The position numbers and the translations under genes were made by a program. A stretch of 64,000 nt of DNA from CAVYXZ01 sp965223835 (GTDB lineage Bacteria > Chloroflexota > Anaerolineae > Aggregatilineales > Phototrophicaceae), in assembly GCA_965223835.1 (NCBI GenBank), contig CBDCXQ010000001.1, positions 1,860,001 through 1,924,000 of the forward strand, written 5' to 3'. Every line of letters starts with the position of its first letter. Position 1 is the first letter of the stretch. Positions 35,401 to 43,959 of this stretch are shown piece after piece. The notes beneath the pieces are model-generated. The model had not been told where the DNA came from, did no database searches, and saw nothing but the letters and a program-made list of their open reading frames with translations.

Positions 35401-37957
35401 TCCACAAAAGCAATGTACGATCATCCCCAACAGAGATCGCACGGCGACCATCTCCACTTAAGGACACCCTCCAAACATTGCCGCGATGTTTACTAAATCG
35501 ATGAATTGACTCGCCAGTCTCGATATTCCAGACAACGAGATTGCCGGACTCAGTACTCGAAATCAGAGTGCCGGACTCATAAGCCACGTCCCATACTACA
35601 TACTGTTCAACTCCAAAACTGTGTTTGATGGCAGGGGCATAAGCCACATCGTCCAAAATCCGCTGCGCCAGCGAAGGTGGATTTGCTACACTCACTGCTT
35701 CTAACGCCAGCGGCAACGCCAATTGTTGATTATCGTTGTTCATGGCCTGCTGAGCCGAATTGGCCCACAAGACACTTTGCGCCTCGTCTTTGCGACTCTC
35801 AGAGGTGGCTTCTGCTGCCACTGCTGTTTCCGCCTGCTCTGCGACCGCAGTTCCGCGTTGTTCTGCTTGGCCCAAAGCCAGTGTCGCTGTTCCTGCCTGC
35901 TGCGCAACGGCTGTCCCACGCTGTTCAGACAATCCCAGGGCGTTCGTGGCAGTGGCAGCTTGATCCTGGGCATTGTTGCGTTCGCTGAGAGCCAGTCCCG
36001 CTAATACAACCGCGATGATCAAAAAGACAGCCAAAGCGCCTAGTAAATAGCGGAGGCGCTTTGCAGCGCGTTTTTGGTGCTCGGCGGCTTGGCGCTGCTC
36101 TTTGACAAGCTCGCGCTGCATTTCTAGCTCGTGTTCAATGCGCGCTCGCTCCACCGCCTGTTGGCGTTCCTGTTCAGCCGCACTAGCCTGGACGTACGCG
36201 CGCTGCAGGTCGCTAGCATCAGCGCTCTCCAACCACCGCAAAGCCCGGTCCACGCGCGCGCCGTACAGCAGGAAGTCACGGTGTCGCTCTGCTCGCTCCC
36301 AGTCGCCCGCGGCCTTGAGCAGCGCTCCACCGTACCGCAGTTCTTCTTCATTGGCCGCGATCCAGCCAGTGAAACGCTCCCACTCACGGATCATCGCCTC
36401 GTGGCTTATCTCGATCCATACAGTTGGTTCGGCGTCGCTCGCCTCGTCAGCCGGGATCTCGCGGCTGACGACTAGCAAACGTGATTCCTGTGACGTCAGT
36501 TGGTCGATGACCTCACTCACCGCCGCAACGGAGATGTCGCGGAAGGTCAAATCGCCACGCAGCACCTTGCGCCGTGTCGCTTCACCCGCGTCGCTGACCT
36601 CTACTAACCGCAGCAGCAGCAGCCGCATGAGATCCTGCTGTGCAGCATTCATCTTATTGAAGATGTCTTCAGCGTGTTGTGCCAGTGCCCGCCGAACCCC
36701 GCCAATCTCTTCATACGCCTCAAACGTTAGCCTCCGCCCGTCGCGTCGCTCGTAGAGTTCCTTGAGCGCGAATTGCAGCAGTGGCAGCGATCCAGGCTGC
36801 TCGCGTACCTCTTCCAAGATGCGGTCTGGCAGCCCATGATCATAGACCAGCCCGACCATCTCAGCCGGACCTTCGATGCTCAACCGCAGGTTGTCGGGCG
36901 TCATCTTGGTGGCGATGACCATATTCTCCTGCTCGAACAGCACCGCCAGGTCAGGATACGCGCTCAGCCTGTCGAAGAAATCGGCGCGCAGGGTCAGGAT
37001 CAACAGCGTCTGCCCACTGGGAATGGTGATCGCCGTATGCAGCAGGTCGAGGAAGCGCGCCGCTTCGGTCGGGCTGGCACGCGTGAAGACTTCCTCAAAT
37101 TGGTCCACCACTAGCACCAGCCGCGCGTCCGATGGTGCATCGAACAGTAGTCCCTCAGTCAAAAGGTGCAGGCTATCGGGACCACGCTCCAGGGCGGTCA
37201 TCAAGTTGGGTAGCAGCTTTTCACCCAACACCGGCATCAATCGTTTTGCCATCTCCTTGGTGGGTTCGCTCTGGGGTGTGAAGATGACCAGCGGCCAAGC
37301 GTCCGATCCAGGCAAGTCGCCACCACGAATCTTAGGGATCAGCCCGGCGCGCACCAGTGAGCTTTTCCCACTTCCGCTCGCGCCTACCACCGCAAGGAAG
37401 CGTCGGTTCTCACGCAGCTTCTCGGCCAGCCGGGCCGTAAGGTCCTCACGCCCAAAGAAGAGGTCGGCGTCGGTCTGCTGGAAGGCTTCCAGCCCCTTGA
37501 AAGGGTTCGAGATATTCGCCGGGTCGAGGGACTCGAGATCCATATCGGGCGTGACGGTCTGCAGGCCGGGCAGCGCTTGCAGAAGCAGCGGAAATGCGCG
37601 CTCGTAGCGATTCTCAAAATCGATGATCTGCACGTCGAGCAGCTGCTCTGTTTCGTCGTACTGCCGCATCGCGTCGAACACCGCTTCGACCCGCACAGGC
37701 ACTATAAGCTTGTCCTGGCTGCGTGCCATGAGAATTTCGCGGCGCACCCATTCGCTTTCGACTGCTGGAATCGATAGGCACACGATCACGACCTCGGCTT
37801 GGTCGATGCCCTTGAAAATCGCGTCGCGCCACTGCTGGCCGCCCTTGATCTTGCGAAAATCGATCCATACGTCGAACCCAGCATCGCTGAGATCACGCGC
37901 CAGCCGTTCGGCAAAGGTAAGGTTGCGGCGCGAATAGGAGATGAATAGGCGCTTCAT
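32441..37957 (-). CDS. TIR-nSTAND ATPase-transmembrane-WD40(21)-PPC protein
   Basis: 1838 residues. TIR domain 1-130 (LFISYSRRN; WVRREI with Glu74 in the NADase/catalytic position). STAND-type NTPase about 150-560: LFFGREDL, Walker A GASGSGKS (192-199), Walker B VLVVDQFEE (281-289), and winged-helix-like tail. Coiled coil about 583-635, one membrane helix about 637-657, then Ala/Thr/Gln repeats (EQRGTAVAxQA twice). About 21 WD40 units follow (roughly 770-1690), equal to three seven-bladed propellers. A Thr/Pro-rich linker leads to a C-terminal PPC-like domain (IWLFEGQTAQTISISI, TGTYAIEVGG). ATG at 37957 follows GGGGGA. Such proteins are sensor-effector switches; defence or signalling is inferred. 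Confidence 0.88.
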   Translation of the reverse strand: MKRLFISYSRRNLTFAERLARDLSDAGFDVWIDFRKIKGGQQWRDAIFKGIDQAEVVIVCLSIPAVESEWVRREILMARSQDKLIVPVRVEAVFDAMRQYDETEQLLDVQIIDFENRYERAFPLLLQALPGLQTVTPDMDLESLDPANISNPFKGLEAFQQTDADLFFGREDLTARLAEKLRENRRFLAVVGASGSGKSSLVRAGLIPKIRGGDLPGSDAWPLVIFTPQSEPTKEMAKRLMPVLGEKLLPNLMTALERGPDSLHLLTEGLLFDAPSDARLVLVVDQFEEVFTRASPTEAARFLDLLHTAITIPSGQTLLILTLRADFFDRLSAYPDLAVLFEQENMVIATKMTPDNLRLSIEGPAEMVGLVYDHGLPDRILEEVREQPGSLPLLQFALKELYERRDGRRLTFEAYEEIGGVRRALAQHAEDIFNKMNAAQQDLMRLLLLRLVEVSDAGEATRRKVLRGDLTFRDISVAAVSEVIDQLTSQESRLLVVSREIPADEASDAEPTVWIEISHEAMIREWERFTGWIAANEEELRYGGALLKAAGDWERAERHRDFLLYGARVDRALRWLESADASDLQRAYVQASAAEQERQQAVERARIEHELEMQRELVKEQRQAAEHQKRAAKRLRYLLGALAVFLIIAVVLAGLALSERNNAQDQAATATNALGLSEQRGTAVAQQAGTATLALGQAEQRGTAVAEQAETAVAAEATSESRKDEAQSVLWANSAQQAMNNDNQQLALPLALEAVSVANPPSLAQRILDDVAYAPAIKHSFGVEQYVVWDVAYESGTLISSTESGNLVVWNIETGESIHRFSKHRGNVWRVSLSGDGRRAISVGDDRTLLLWNTEDGKLIRDFPGHSDSVLSVALSDDGSYALAGVANGNLVVWDMETGEIIQHLAEHIDAIQSVALSTDGRFALTGSSDRSLILWDTETWNVVQQLEGHEDVVLGTAISSDGTKALSGSANGNVILWNLQTGQALHRLTGHFGSVWSVALSEDGRFAASGSSDRSIIVWDAETGTLLHRLEGHKGAVNGLDLDADGSRVFSASDDGSVLLWDVQNEKLVKRFGSIGSASSIALSEDGKLALLGLSNGNLTLWDAQTDSISYLEGHLSVVNSVAMDASKGLALSGGDDHLVFLWNLQTQKPIGQFENHNSAVTSVALSANGMWAISGAVDGSLFVWDVETREIVRKLAGNEETVLAVALDEDGQLAMSGAPDGNLILWNARTGDVLNRLEGHQGVVNDVVIDAELQIALSAGDDGLFFWDLEQGDLLRRFEGHEANVLSVALSRENLLVLSGDAGGYLLVWDLTTGELLTRLKGHKDAVYDLALSRDGLSALSLSDSGLYLWNTMPGNFLRRFLYFRRNVLIGLALSGDGHRLLSISNNSALWDVDTGEVLDVFPYGGRQDIQEGETGTSRSYYFGKIALSDDGQTAIAATNSLPAYVWNPGTGEHLYDLHGHTEGVTSVAITSDGRMAISGSADRMIILWDLEQGDLLRRFEGHNDTVRAVELTSDGRWALSGSDDFSAILWNTTDGHMIHRFDGHRGRVSSVAIAPDGKTVLSGSADTNLILWDVKTGLQRRTLVGHNDEVLSAVFSPDGAVILSGAADGEIILWDTATGQPIRRWIGHEGAVTSLVYGSDDSTAFSAGLDGQIIMWRVQALNELITWVYNNRTVRELTCDEREILFVEPDCDELGNIPTRTPYPTLTLTATRPPLDLTLTSATPTSTPLPTPTRLPLLVNSIRWDTVQPGKPRIWLFEGQTAQTISISIRALGIDLDPYFTLYAPDGMLLAENNDCSEQNIDGGPIKLPKTGTYAIEVGGCNVISAGAYEVILKE

Positions 37958-38459
37958 GGGTTCCCCCACAAAAACTTGTAGAGCGCATCTTCAGTATAGG
38001 CGGGTAAGTAGTGAGAGTAAAGTCAACGATCACAGAACGCTTGCGGAGCTGAGGCTTGGGTCATCGCAAACCATCGTAGTTCGTCAGACCGATCTTGCTC
38101 TACAGTCAACTTCGCAGACTTCTGTGGTCTGTTAACCTGCAGGTTAGAAGTGCGGAGCGGTGACCAAACGTATTCATGGTATCCTCGTGTTTCTTTCATG
38201 ACGATCTGTGGGATTGAACGCTTCCACATTATAGTCCCAATCGAATAAAGAGCTTCTTGAACGCATCGTGACAAGCGGTGGAATTATTGTTTGGTAGCCA
38301 ACATGGCGAAAAGAAGCCATCTTCAGGTTTAGCATTTGGATCGAATTGTCAGGACTGAATGTGTTCGTAGATCTGCTGGTTTCATTCATCATTCCGAGGT
38401 TGTTGCTGGCGAACATCTCATGCGAATCATCGGAGTTGTTCAAGCTGATCTTCGCACCC

Positions 38460-38659
38460 TACTCCCGGATATATGGATACCATCTTGGGAAGGTAAGCAC
38501 CGTGACGTGATCGCTGGTGGAGTAGGGCGGGATTAGCAGTATACACGCGAGTCCCCAACTCCCGTCGTCCCCGAAAGACTATAGGACATCCACTTCTCAA
38601 TAATCTTGGGGAGTGGTTTTTGTTATGGGCTGAGACAATGAGTGCATCGCGGGAGCGAC
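38460..38659 (+). repeat. 200-bp direct repeat, copy B
   Basis: Partner of 30692-30891. Core GAGTCCCCAACTCCCGTCG, TCCCCGAAAGACTATAGGAC and ATCCACTTCTCAATAATC is almost unchanged. Ends CGCGGGAGCGAC, the reverse complement of the GTCGCTCCCG motif that opens the other dispersed repeats. Confidence 0.75.
38590..38621 (+). terminator. Terminator hairpin inside direct repeat B
   Basis: CCACTTCTC pairs with GGGGAGTGG (two G-U pairs) over a 9-base loop, followed by TTTTT. The equivalent in copy A is weaker (GGGGAGCGG, TTCTT). Confidence 0.6.
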
Positions 38660-39412
38660 AAATCCCGCTGACCCAATAGACACTCCGGTAAAAGGCTATT
38701 ACGTTAAGTGTTACGGTATGTTGCAGTCTCTTTGTTGGAGAGGCGCGTTGCACCAAAAAGTGGTTAATTATTCAAATGCCTAAGGACCACGGTTGACGAC
38801 GAGAGGAAGGCTTTCTGGGTAATTTCAAGGCCCTGGAAATGAGCCGCCTGAGCAACAAGAATGTGAGTACTTTCTGGGGTGGGAGAGTGTAGCCCGGGAG
38901 GGTGTGATTCGTATTACCCCCAGTATGCGAGTACTGGCAGTTATGCCTATATCTATTAGCACTTGACGCTGTTGCCAGTAAAGTCCTTTGCACTCGCCGC
39001 TATCTCTTTTTATTGACCAGTGCTGGCGTCAACACCATTCTACACAAGTATCTACGTCTTGCCAGAAATTATCTGCCAGAACTGTCGATTCAGTTGTATG
39101 ACTTCAATAGTCAGCGTATTATAGATCGAAGTCGCTCGATCCGGAATCCATGTAAATCGTGGGCAAGGCTACCAAATGTGCTATTGTCTTGCGCTGCCGT
39201 ACACCTGAAGCACATGTAATCAGTGAGTTTTGAGGTCTATTGAACTCGAGAAGTACGGTGTGGTTCGAGTACCGGCTTGCAAAATCGGAACACAATACTC
39301 GACATCAGTTCTGCCCTTCTTCTATTGCAGATGATGCACTTGGGACTTGAAGAGTGACCCTGAGCTACGCAAATTGATCAGAACGGTTCATACTTTGGCT
39401 GGCGGTGAAAAC

Positions 39413-39551
39413 ATGACGGAAGAGTCGATTTTCTTACCCGAAAATATCAATGTTTTCATCTCTTATTCGCGCAAGAATGGTGACTTTGTAGAGGACCTAT
39501 ATGGTGCACTAAAAGAATCGGGTAAGATACCTTCGTATGATAAGTTCAACC
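39413..39551 (+). pseudogene. TIR-domain gene, 5' fragment cut by IS3 element
   Basis: 46 codons starting MTEESIFLPENINVFISYSR and running to GKIPSYDKFNL, the first third of a TIR domain (box 1 FISYSRKNGDFVEDLYGAL). It stops exactly where the IS3-family element begins (39552), and no continuation is found on the other side. A start 22 codons upstream (39347) is also open. It was probably another TIR-effector gene similar to its large neighbour. Confidence 0.75.
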
Positions 39552-39618
39552 TGTAGTGCGGTGGAAATTCTGGAACACCCAATAGTGGAGTATCATCATG
39601 ACAGGGAGACCAGAAACC

Positions 39619-39933
39619 ATGAGCAAGAAACGACGCAACTTCAGCGCCCAATTCAAGATAGAGACAATCCTGGATGGACTACGCGGCGAGAAGACAGTAG
39701 CTCAGATTTGCTGCGAACGGGACATCACCGAAGCGCTGTACTACAAGTGGCGCGATGCCTTTTTCGAGCGGGCGACGGACATTTTTGCCGACCAGCGTGG
39801 GCCACAGCGGGATGCACAAGCCGAACGGATCGCCGAGTTGGAGCGCCTCGCGGGCAAGCAGGCGTTGGAGATCGAAATCCTAAAAAAGGCTGGCAGCTTG
39901 CTGGGGTCGATGCGGGAGCGAAATGGCAGATGA
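39619..39933 (+). CDS. IS3 OrfA (helix-turn-helix protein)
   Basis: 104 residues beginning MSKKRRNFSAQFKIETILDG, with the HNH-free HTH_8/transposase_8 fold: KTVAQICCERDITEALYYKWRD, followed by a leucine-zipper-like AERIAELERLAGKQALEIEIL. The slippery heptamer A AAA AAG at 39882-39888 in the OrfA frame permits the -1 shift that makes OrfAB. A start at 39598 is possible; the ATG at 39619 has AGGGAG upstream. Confidence 0.8.
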   Translation: MSKKRRNFSAQFKIETILDGLRGEKTVAQICCERDITEALYYKWRDAFFERATDIFADQRGPQRDAQAERIAELERLAGKQALEIEILKKAGSLLGSMRERNGR

Positions 39934-40775
39934 TCCAGCAGATGAAAACAGACCATGCGGTACGACAGTTATGCGCGACGCTGGCGTGTCCGACCAGCAC
40001 GGCTTACTATGTGCCGCATAGCCAGGATGAAAGCCATCTGGTAGCAGCTATCGAGCAGGTGCTTTTGCGTTTTCCGTTCTATGGCTACCGCAAAGTCCAC
40101 AACGAGCTGCTGCGTCAAGGCGTGCCGGTTGGTGAGCATGTGGTGCGCCGTTTGTTGCAAGAAATGGGTGTCACGCGCTCAGTCGGCAAGGTCTGGGTGC
40201 AAACCACCGACAGTAAGCATCCCCATCCGCGCTATCCCAACCGCATCAAAGGGCTGAAGTTGAAGCAGCCCAATCAGGTCTGGGTCGCTGACATTACCTA
40301 CATCCGCCTGGGCCGCCGCTTCATTTACCTCGCCGTCATCCTGGATGCCTACACGCGCTCGGTGCGTGGTTGGGCGCTCAGTCGCACCATCGACCAGCAG
40401 CTCACCCTCGATGCGCTGGACTTGGCATTGACACACGGCAAACCAACGATTTTCCATTCCGATCAGGGATCGCAATATGCGGCCTGGCTACACACCGACC
40501 GTCTCCTGGAACATCGCATCAAGATCAGCATGTCCGACAAAGCCAGCCCGACCCAGAACGGCCTCGTCGAACGTTTTATCCGAACGCTCAAAGAGGAACA
40601 CGTCGATTACAGCGAGTACGTCAACTTTGATGATGCTTTGAGTCAGATCAAACATTGGCTGGAAGTGGTCTACATGCGAGAGCGTATTCATCAGGCGCTC
40701 AATTATCTCACACCAGTGGAGTTCGAGATGGCAGCGCGAGCCAAAGCTCGTTATCCTCTCTTATCTCCAGCCTAA
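39619..40775 (+). CDS. IS3 transposase OrfAB (-1 frameshift product)
   Basis: After the heptamer the -1 frame continues KKGWQLAGVDAGAKWQMIQQ into the catalytic half. It has an HTH_21-type segment (FPFYGYRKVHNELLRQG) and the rve core with WVADITYIRLG (D), FHSDQGSQYA (D) and NGLVERFIRTLKEEHVD (E), ending near RIHQALNYLTPVEFE. All three catalytic residues are present and no stop interrupts it, so the element may be functional. Confidence 0.85.
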
Positions 40776-40803
40776 TTCGTTCCAGAAAAATCACCGCACT
40801 ACA

Positions 40804-41025
40804 CATTGCATCCGTAAATGCCCTCCTCAGGCGATATTGGATAATCCGGAACCCGATTCAGATGGGCGGATTTCGGCAATAGATGCTCAAAAATGTGGTC
40901 CCTATATGGCAGCGAATCACGGTTGTGGCGTGTGTATCGCTGTCTGCCCGTTTAGCATTGCTGGATACGACAAAATTGAATCAGGCTTCATGAGCAAGGG
41001 ACGCAGAACTCGAAAATCTACTTAA
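40804..41025 (+). pseudogene. Ferredoxin-type 2[4Fe-4S] C-terminal fragment
   Basis: 74 codons open directly from the IS3 right end to TAA. Two Cys clusters are seen: HCIRKCPPQAI (with the first Cys pair lost upstream) and HGCGVCIAVCPFSIAGYDK. The spacing and CPFS ending resemble the C-terminal iron-sulfur domains of reductive dehalogenase-like or epoxyqueuosine reductase-like proteins. The rest of the gene is missing, apparently lost when the IS3 element and a deletion arrived. Confidence 0.6.
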
Positions 41026-41447
41026 CCCGATATAAGTCTATCCCTTGGTATGCGGGATTTGTCTTTGACCAATACCCGTGCACTTATATCCTGCCAAATG
41101 AGATCTAACCACGCAAAAAATTTCCAGACCGAATTCCAAGCGGTTGCTCGCAAAGACACACCCACCATCACCCTGATCGAAGATCAACACAGGGCTTGTT
41201 TACTGTTTGCCAAGTAAGAATGGCCTAGGACAACTTATCATCTGTTACCTTGATTGAAGTTTGAGGACATGTTCTCATGGTATAACACAGCTATATTCTG
41301 TGCACTTGTTGCGTGACGCGGGAAACCTCTATCTTTGGAGGAATTTCGGTTCTGAGTCACACTGATACGGGTACTCTTACGTAAACGGTCTCTAGCAGTC
41401 CGAGTTAGAGTAAACAGTCTGTTTTCGATCAATTAGCCTTTACCAAG
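41026..41447. other. Intergenic, nothing recognised
   Basis: 422 bases between the iron-sulfur fragment and the IS5-family element. No gene, hairpin with T-run or repeat stands out. Confidence 0.4.
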
Positions 41448-41451
41448 CTAG

Positions 41452-42266
41452 GTTCTGTTGACATTTGAGATGAGAGTGATAGGGTTGTCGCATGACAACC
41501 GTGAATTTAACCGACGAACAATGGACGAGAGTTGGACGTTTTTGGAAAACGAGCCGAACGCCTGTGTGGGAAGCGATGAGACGGAGAGCCGTCGCTTCGT
41601 CGAAGCCGTAATCTGGATAAGCCGAAGTGGAGCGAAATGGCGCTTGCTGCCTGCTGAGTACGGGAACTGGAACAGTGTCTACAAGCGATTTGCCCGTTGG
41701 TGTGACAAAGGCGTGTGGGAGCGGATGCTGGCCCACTTTGCCGATGATCCCGATATGGAAAATGGGATGGTGGACAGCACCATTGTGCGTGCTTATGCCT
41801 GCGCTGCCGGAGCCACAAAAAACGGCGGTCAAGCTGAACAGGCGCTGGGTCGTAGTCGAGGTGGTTTTAGCACCAAAATCCATGTGACGGTGGATGGTTT
41901 GGGCAACCCTATGCGACTGTATGTCACTGCTGGTCAGCGTCATGACATTATCAAAGCTCATGACTTGGCCGTTGATCTGGATTTTGACTATCTGATTGCC
42001 GACTGAAGCTATGGTGCGCAGGATTTTGTGGATGAACTCATCGCCAAGGGCGCTGAGCCTGTGATCCCACCGAAGCAAAACGCTAGAGAACAGCGCGAGT
42101 ATGATTTCTGGCGCTACCGTGAGCGGCACTTGATTGAGTGTTTTATCGGCAAAATCAAGCATTTTCGACGGGTCTTTTCTCGCTTTGACAAACTTGCTCG
42201 TCGTTATCTAGGTTTCCTACAACTAGCCAGCGTTCTTATTTGTTTACGCTGAAATGTCAAATCAAC
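41452..42266 (+). mobile_element. IS5-family (IS427-like) insertion sequence
   Basis: 815 bp between CTAG at 41448-41451 and CTAG at 42267-42270, a 4-bp duplication as known for IS427-group elements. Terminal repeats read GTTCTGTTGACATTTGAG on the left and, reverse-complemented, GTTGATTTGACATTTCAG on the right. It contains one broken transposase gene. Confidence 0.8.
41492..42252 (+). pseudogene. IS5-family transposase, frameshift plus internal stop
   Basis: Starts MTTVNLTDEQWTRVGRF, then a frameshift around the T5 tract near 41546; the frame that follows gives LENEPNACVGSDETESRRF and the typical VIWISRSGAKWRLLPAEYGNWNSVYKRF. First Asp in NGMVDSTIVRA, second in DYLIAD. Directly after that Asp comes TGA (42004-42006), where the family has a basic residue (LADRAYD), so CGA to TGA is likely. 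The rest (SYGAQDFVDEL, IPPKQNAREQREYD, RHLIECFIGKIKHFRRV) is intact in the same frame. Confidence 0.8.
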
Positions 42267-42294
42267 CTAGTGAGATCAGAGGACAAAGGCAAAT

Positions 42295-43833
42295 ATGGTA
42301 ACGCCACACAGCGCTAACAGCAACCAAAGCATGAACTATGCTGAGGAAAGCAGCGTACAAATTAAAGCGTCCGTAGCAAAGCCGACCGGGAGTGGTGCGA
42401 GCGAACCAGATATTCTCCTCCGTAACCCACCGCTCGAGTCGCTCAATGGCGAACCGCTAGAAGCGTTTTCTAACCCAGCGATCACCTTTGATACGTATGA
42501 TGGGCAAAACTCAGCCAATGGCCTGGACTGGTATCAAGTCGAGTTTCCAGAGCCGATCGAAGCGAACTGCGTTGAGATGACCATGGGATTCCCCTGCCGG
42601 GATGGTGGCTGGTGGACCAGCCTGTCCGTCGAGTTCCGAGATATTACAGACGGCACATGGTTGAGCGTCAGAGATCTGGTCATATCACCGGACTACAATT
42701 TCTCCGATCATCGGGGTGAGCGACGACCGTTTGAGACATTCGCGCTGACCTTTGTCGATGTACGTACCAACGCCATTCGAATTGTGGGCCGCCCAGGGGG
42801 ACTGGCGGAGTTTACCAGCCTGGCCAAGCTTGCTGTCTTTCGGAGAGTCCGCAGTGAGGCCCTCAGTCGCCGACTGAACTCCCCAAAGCCATTCTTGTTC
42901 AAGCTCATTGAGCCAAATACTATCTGGGATATTTCAGAAAGCCTGGTCAAGTTGACCGGCCTGACTGTCGAAATCCCCACCTTGGAATACTATCTTGATG
43001 AAGGCCGTTACAAGCGCTATTGGGATACGCTCGGGACTCTCTATCAGGGAGTTCCGGATTTGTGGTTTTTACTCGGAAACTCATTTGGTTGGAAAGCATG
43101 GCAGCGCCTTCTCTCGGATTCAAAAACCTCAGCCATGGTCGAACAAGATAAACCACATCTCGAGGTCGGATTTAACAATCTAATGGCCCGCGCCGTCGCG
43201 CCGATCATGATCAAGGGGTCTGTGGTGGGTACACTCACAACACGCTACGCCTTGCTTAACGATCGGGAACTGAATTGGCATTGGCATCAAGAATTTGCAA
43301 GAACACACATGATCTCGTGGGCGGACTATCAACAAGCGATTGAACACTCGCCGCGAGTCTCGCGAATGCAGCTGGAAGGCATGGCCGATCTCATGGGGAT
43401 GATCACCAATACGATCGCTAATCTGTCGCATTACAAGCAAAATGTCGAGCACGAATTGAATGAACTAAGGAAGTTCAAGTCCGCAAGTGCGCAAAGCACC
43501 TATATCGTGCAACAAGCCATGCACTACATGCAAGACAAGCTGGAAAGCGATGTCACCGTGGCAGAGGTGGCCCGGCATGTGGCCCTAAGCCCCGCCTATT
43601 TCTGTACCTTGTTCTCAACAGAAGTGGGACGCACGCCCAGCGAATTCCTCATTGGCTTGCGCGTCGCCAGGGCAAAAGAGTACCTCACACACAGTGACAT
43701 GACAGTCTTGGAAGTCAGTACCGCGCTTGGCTATTCTGCGAGCTACTTTTCCCGACTATTTAAGCGTCATACTGGGCACACACCCGGTGACTATGCACAA
43801 CGCACCCGTGTTAGCGCCCACTCTGAAGCTTGA
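42295..43833 (+). CDS. AraC-family regulator with galactose-binding-like and PocR-type sensor domains
   Basis: 512 residues. About 60-205 is a galactose-binding-like (F5/8 type) beta-sandwich (TFDTYDGQNSANGLDWYQVEF, FALTFVDVRTNAIRIVG). About 215-350 resembles a PocR sensor domain (LTGLTVEIPTLEYYLDEGR, APIMIKGSVVGTLTTRYAL). The C-terminal 100 residues are a double helix-turn-helix: VTVAEVARHVALSPAYFCTLF and MTVLEVSTALGYSASYFSRLF. It most likely activates the carbohydrate operon that starts 126 bases downstream. The ATG follows AGAGGACAAAGG. Galactose-binding-like domains on AraC regulators are unusual and suggest direct carbohydrate sensing. Confidence 0.85.
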   Translation: MVTPHSANSNQSMNYAEESSVQIKASVAKPTGSGASEPDILLRNPPLESLNGEPLEAFSNPAITFDTYDGQNSANGLDWYQVEFPEPIEANCVEMTMGFPCRDGGWWTSLSVEFRDITDGTWLSVRDLVISPDYNFSDHRGERRPFETFALTFVDVRTNAIRIVGRPGGLAEFTSLAKLAVFRRVRSEALSRRLNSPKPFLFKLIEPNTIWDISESLVKLTGLTVEIPTLEYYLDEGRYKRYWDTLGTLYQGVPDLWFLLGNSFGWKAWQRLLSDSKTSAMVEQDKPHLEVGFNNLMARAVAPIMIKGSVVGTLTTRYALLNDRELNWHWHQEFARTHMISWADYQQAIEHSPRVSRMQLEGMADLMGMITNTIANLSHYKQNVEHELNELRKFKSASAQSTYIVQQAMHYMQDKLESDVTVAEVARHVALSPAYFCTLFSTEVGRTPSEFLIGLRVARAKEYLTHSDMTVLEVSTALGYSASYFSRLFKRHTGHTPGDYAQRTRVSAHSEA

Positions 43834-43959
43834 CCTTTCTTTTGGTCATCAAAAATAACGTCAATAGATTGCATATAAGAAGGCAAGACGCGGTGCCAAG
43901 AATGTACTAAATTGGCATAAAGAGGTCTATTCATAGAATAGCGTTTTTGGGAAAACACC

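Larger units (their letters stand above)
37958..39412. other. Long non-coding stretch upstream of the TIR/STAND gene
   Basis: About 1.45 kb with no supportable gene. It must contain the promoter of the leftward TIR/STAND gene. The second 200-bp repeat (38460-38659) and its terminator lie within. Several short frames exist but none shows a domain or a good ribosome site. Confidence 0.4.
39552..40803 (+). mobile_element. IS3-family insertion sequence
   Basis: 1252 bp with terminal repeats TGTAGTGCGGTGGAAATTCT at left and, reverse-complemented, TGTAGTGCGGTGATTTTTCT at right, both followed by GGAAC. No matching target duplication is seen in the flanks (ACC on the left, CAT on the right). The flanks are halves of two different genes, so a deletion or recombination followed insertion. 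Confidence 0.85.

Noticed and set aside
39537..39880. Upstream extension of the IS3 OrfB frame
   Set aside because: The frame is open but overlaps OrfA and the terminal repeat; the catalytic protein is reached by the -1 shift at 39882-39888.
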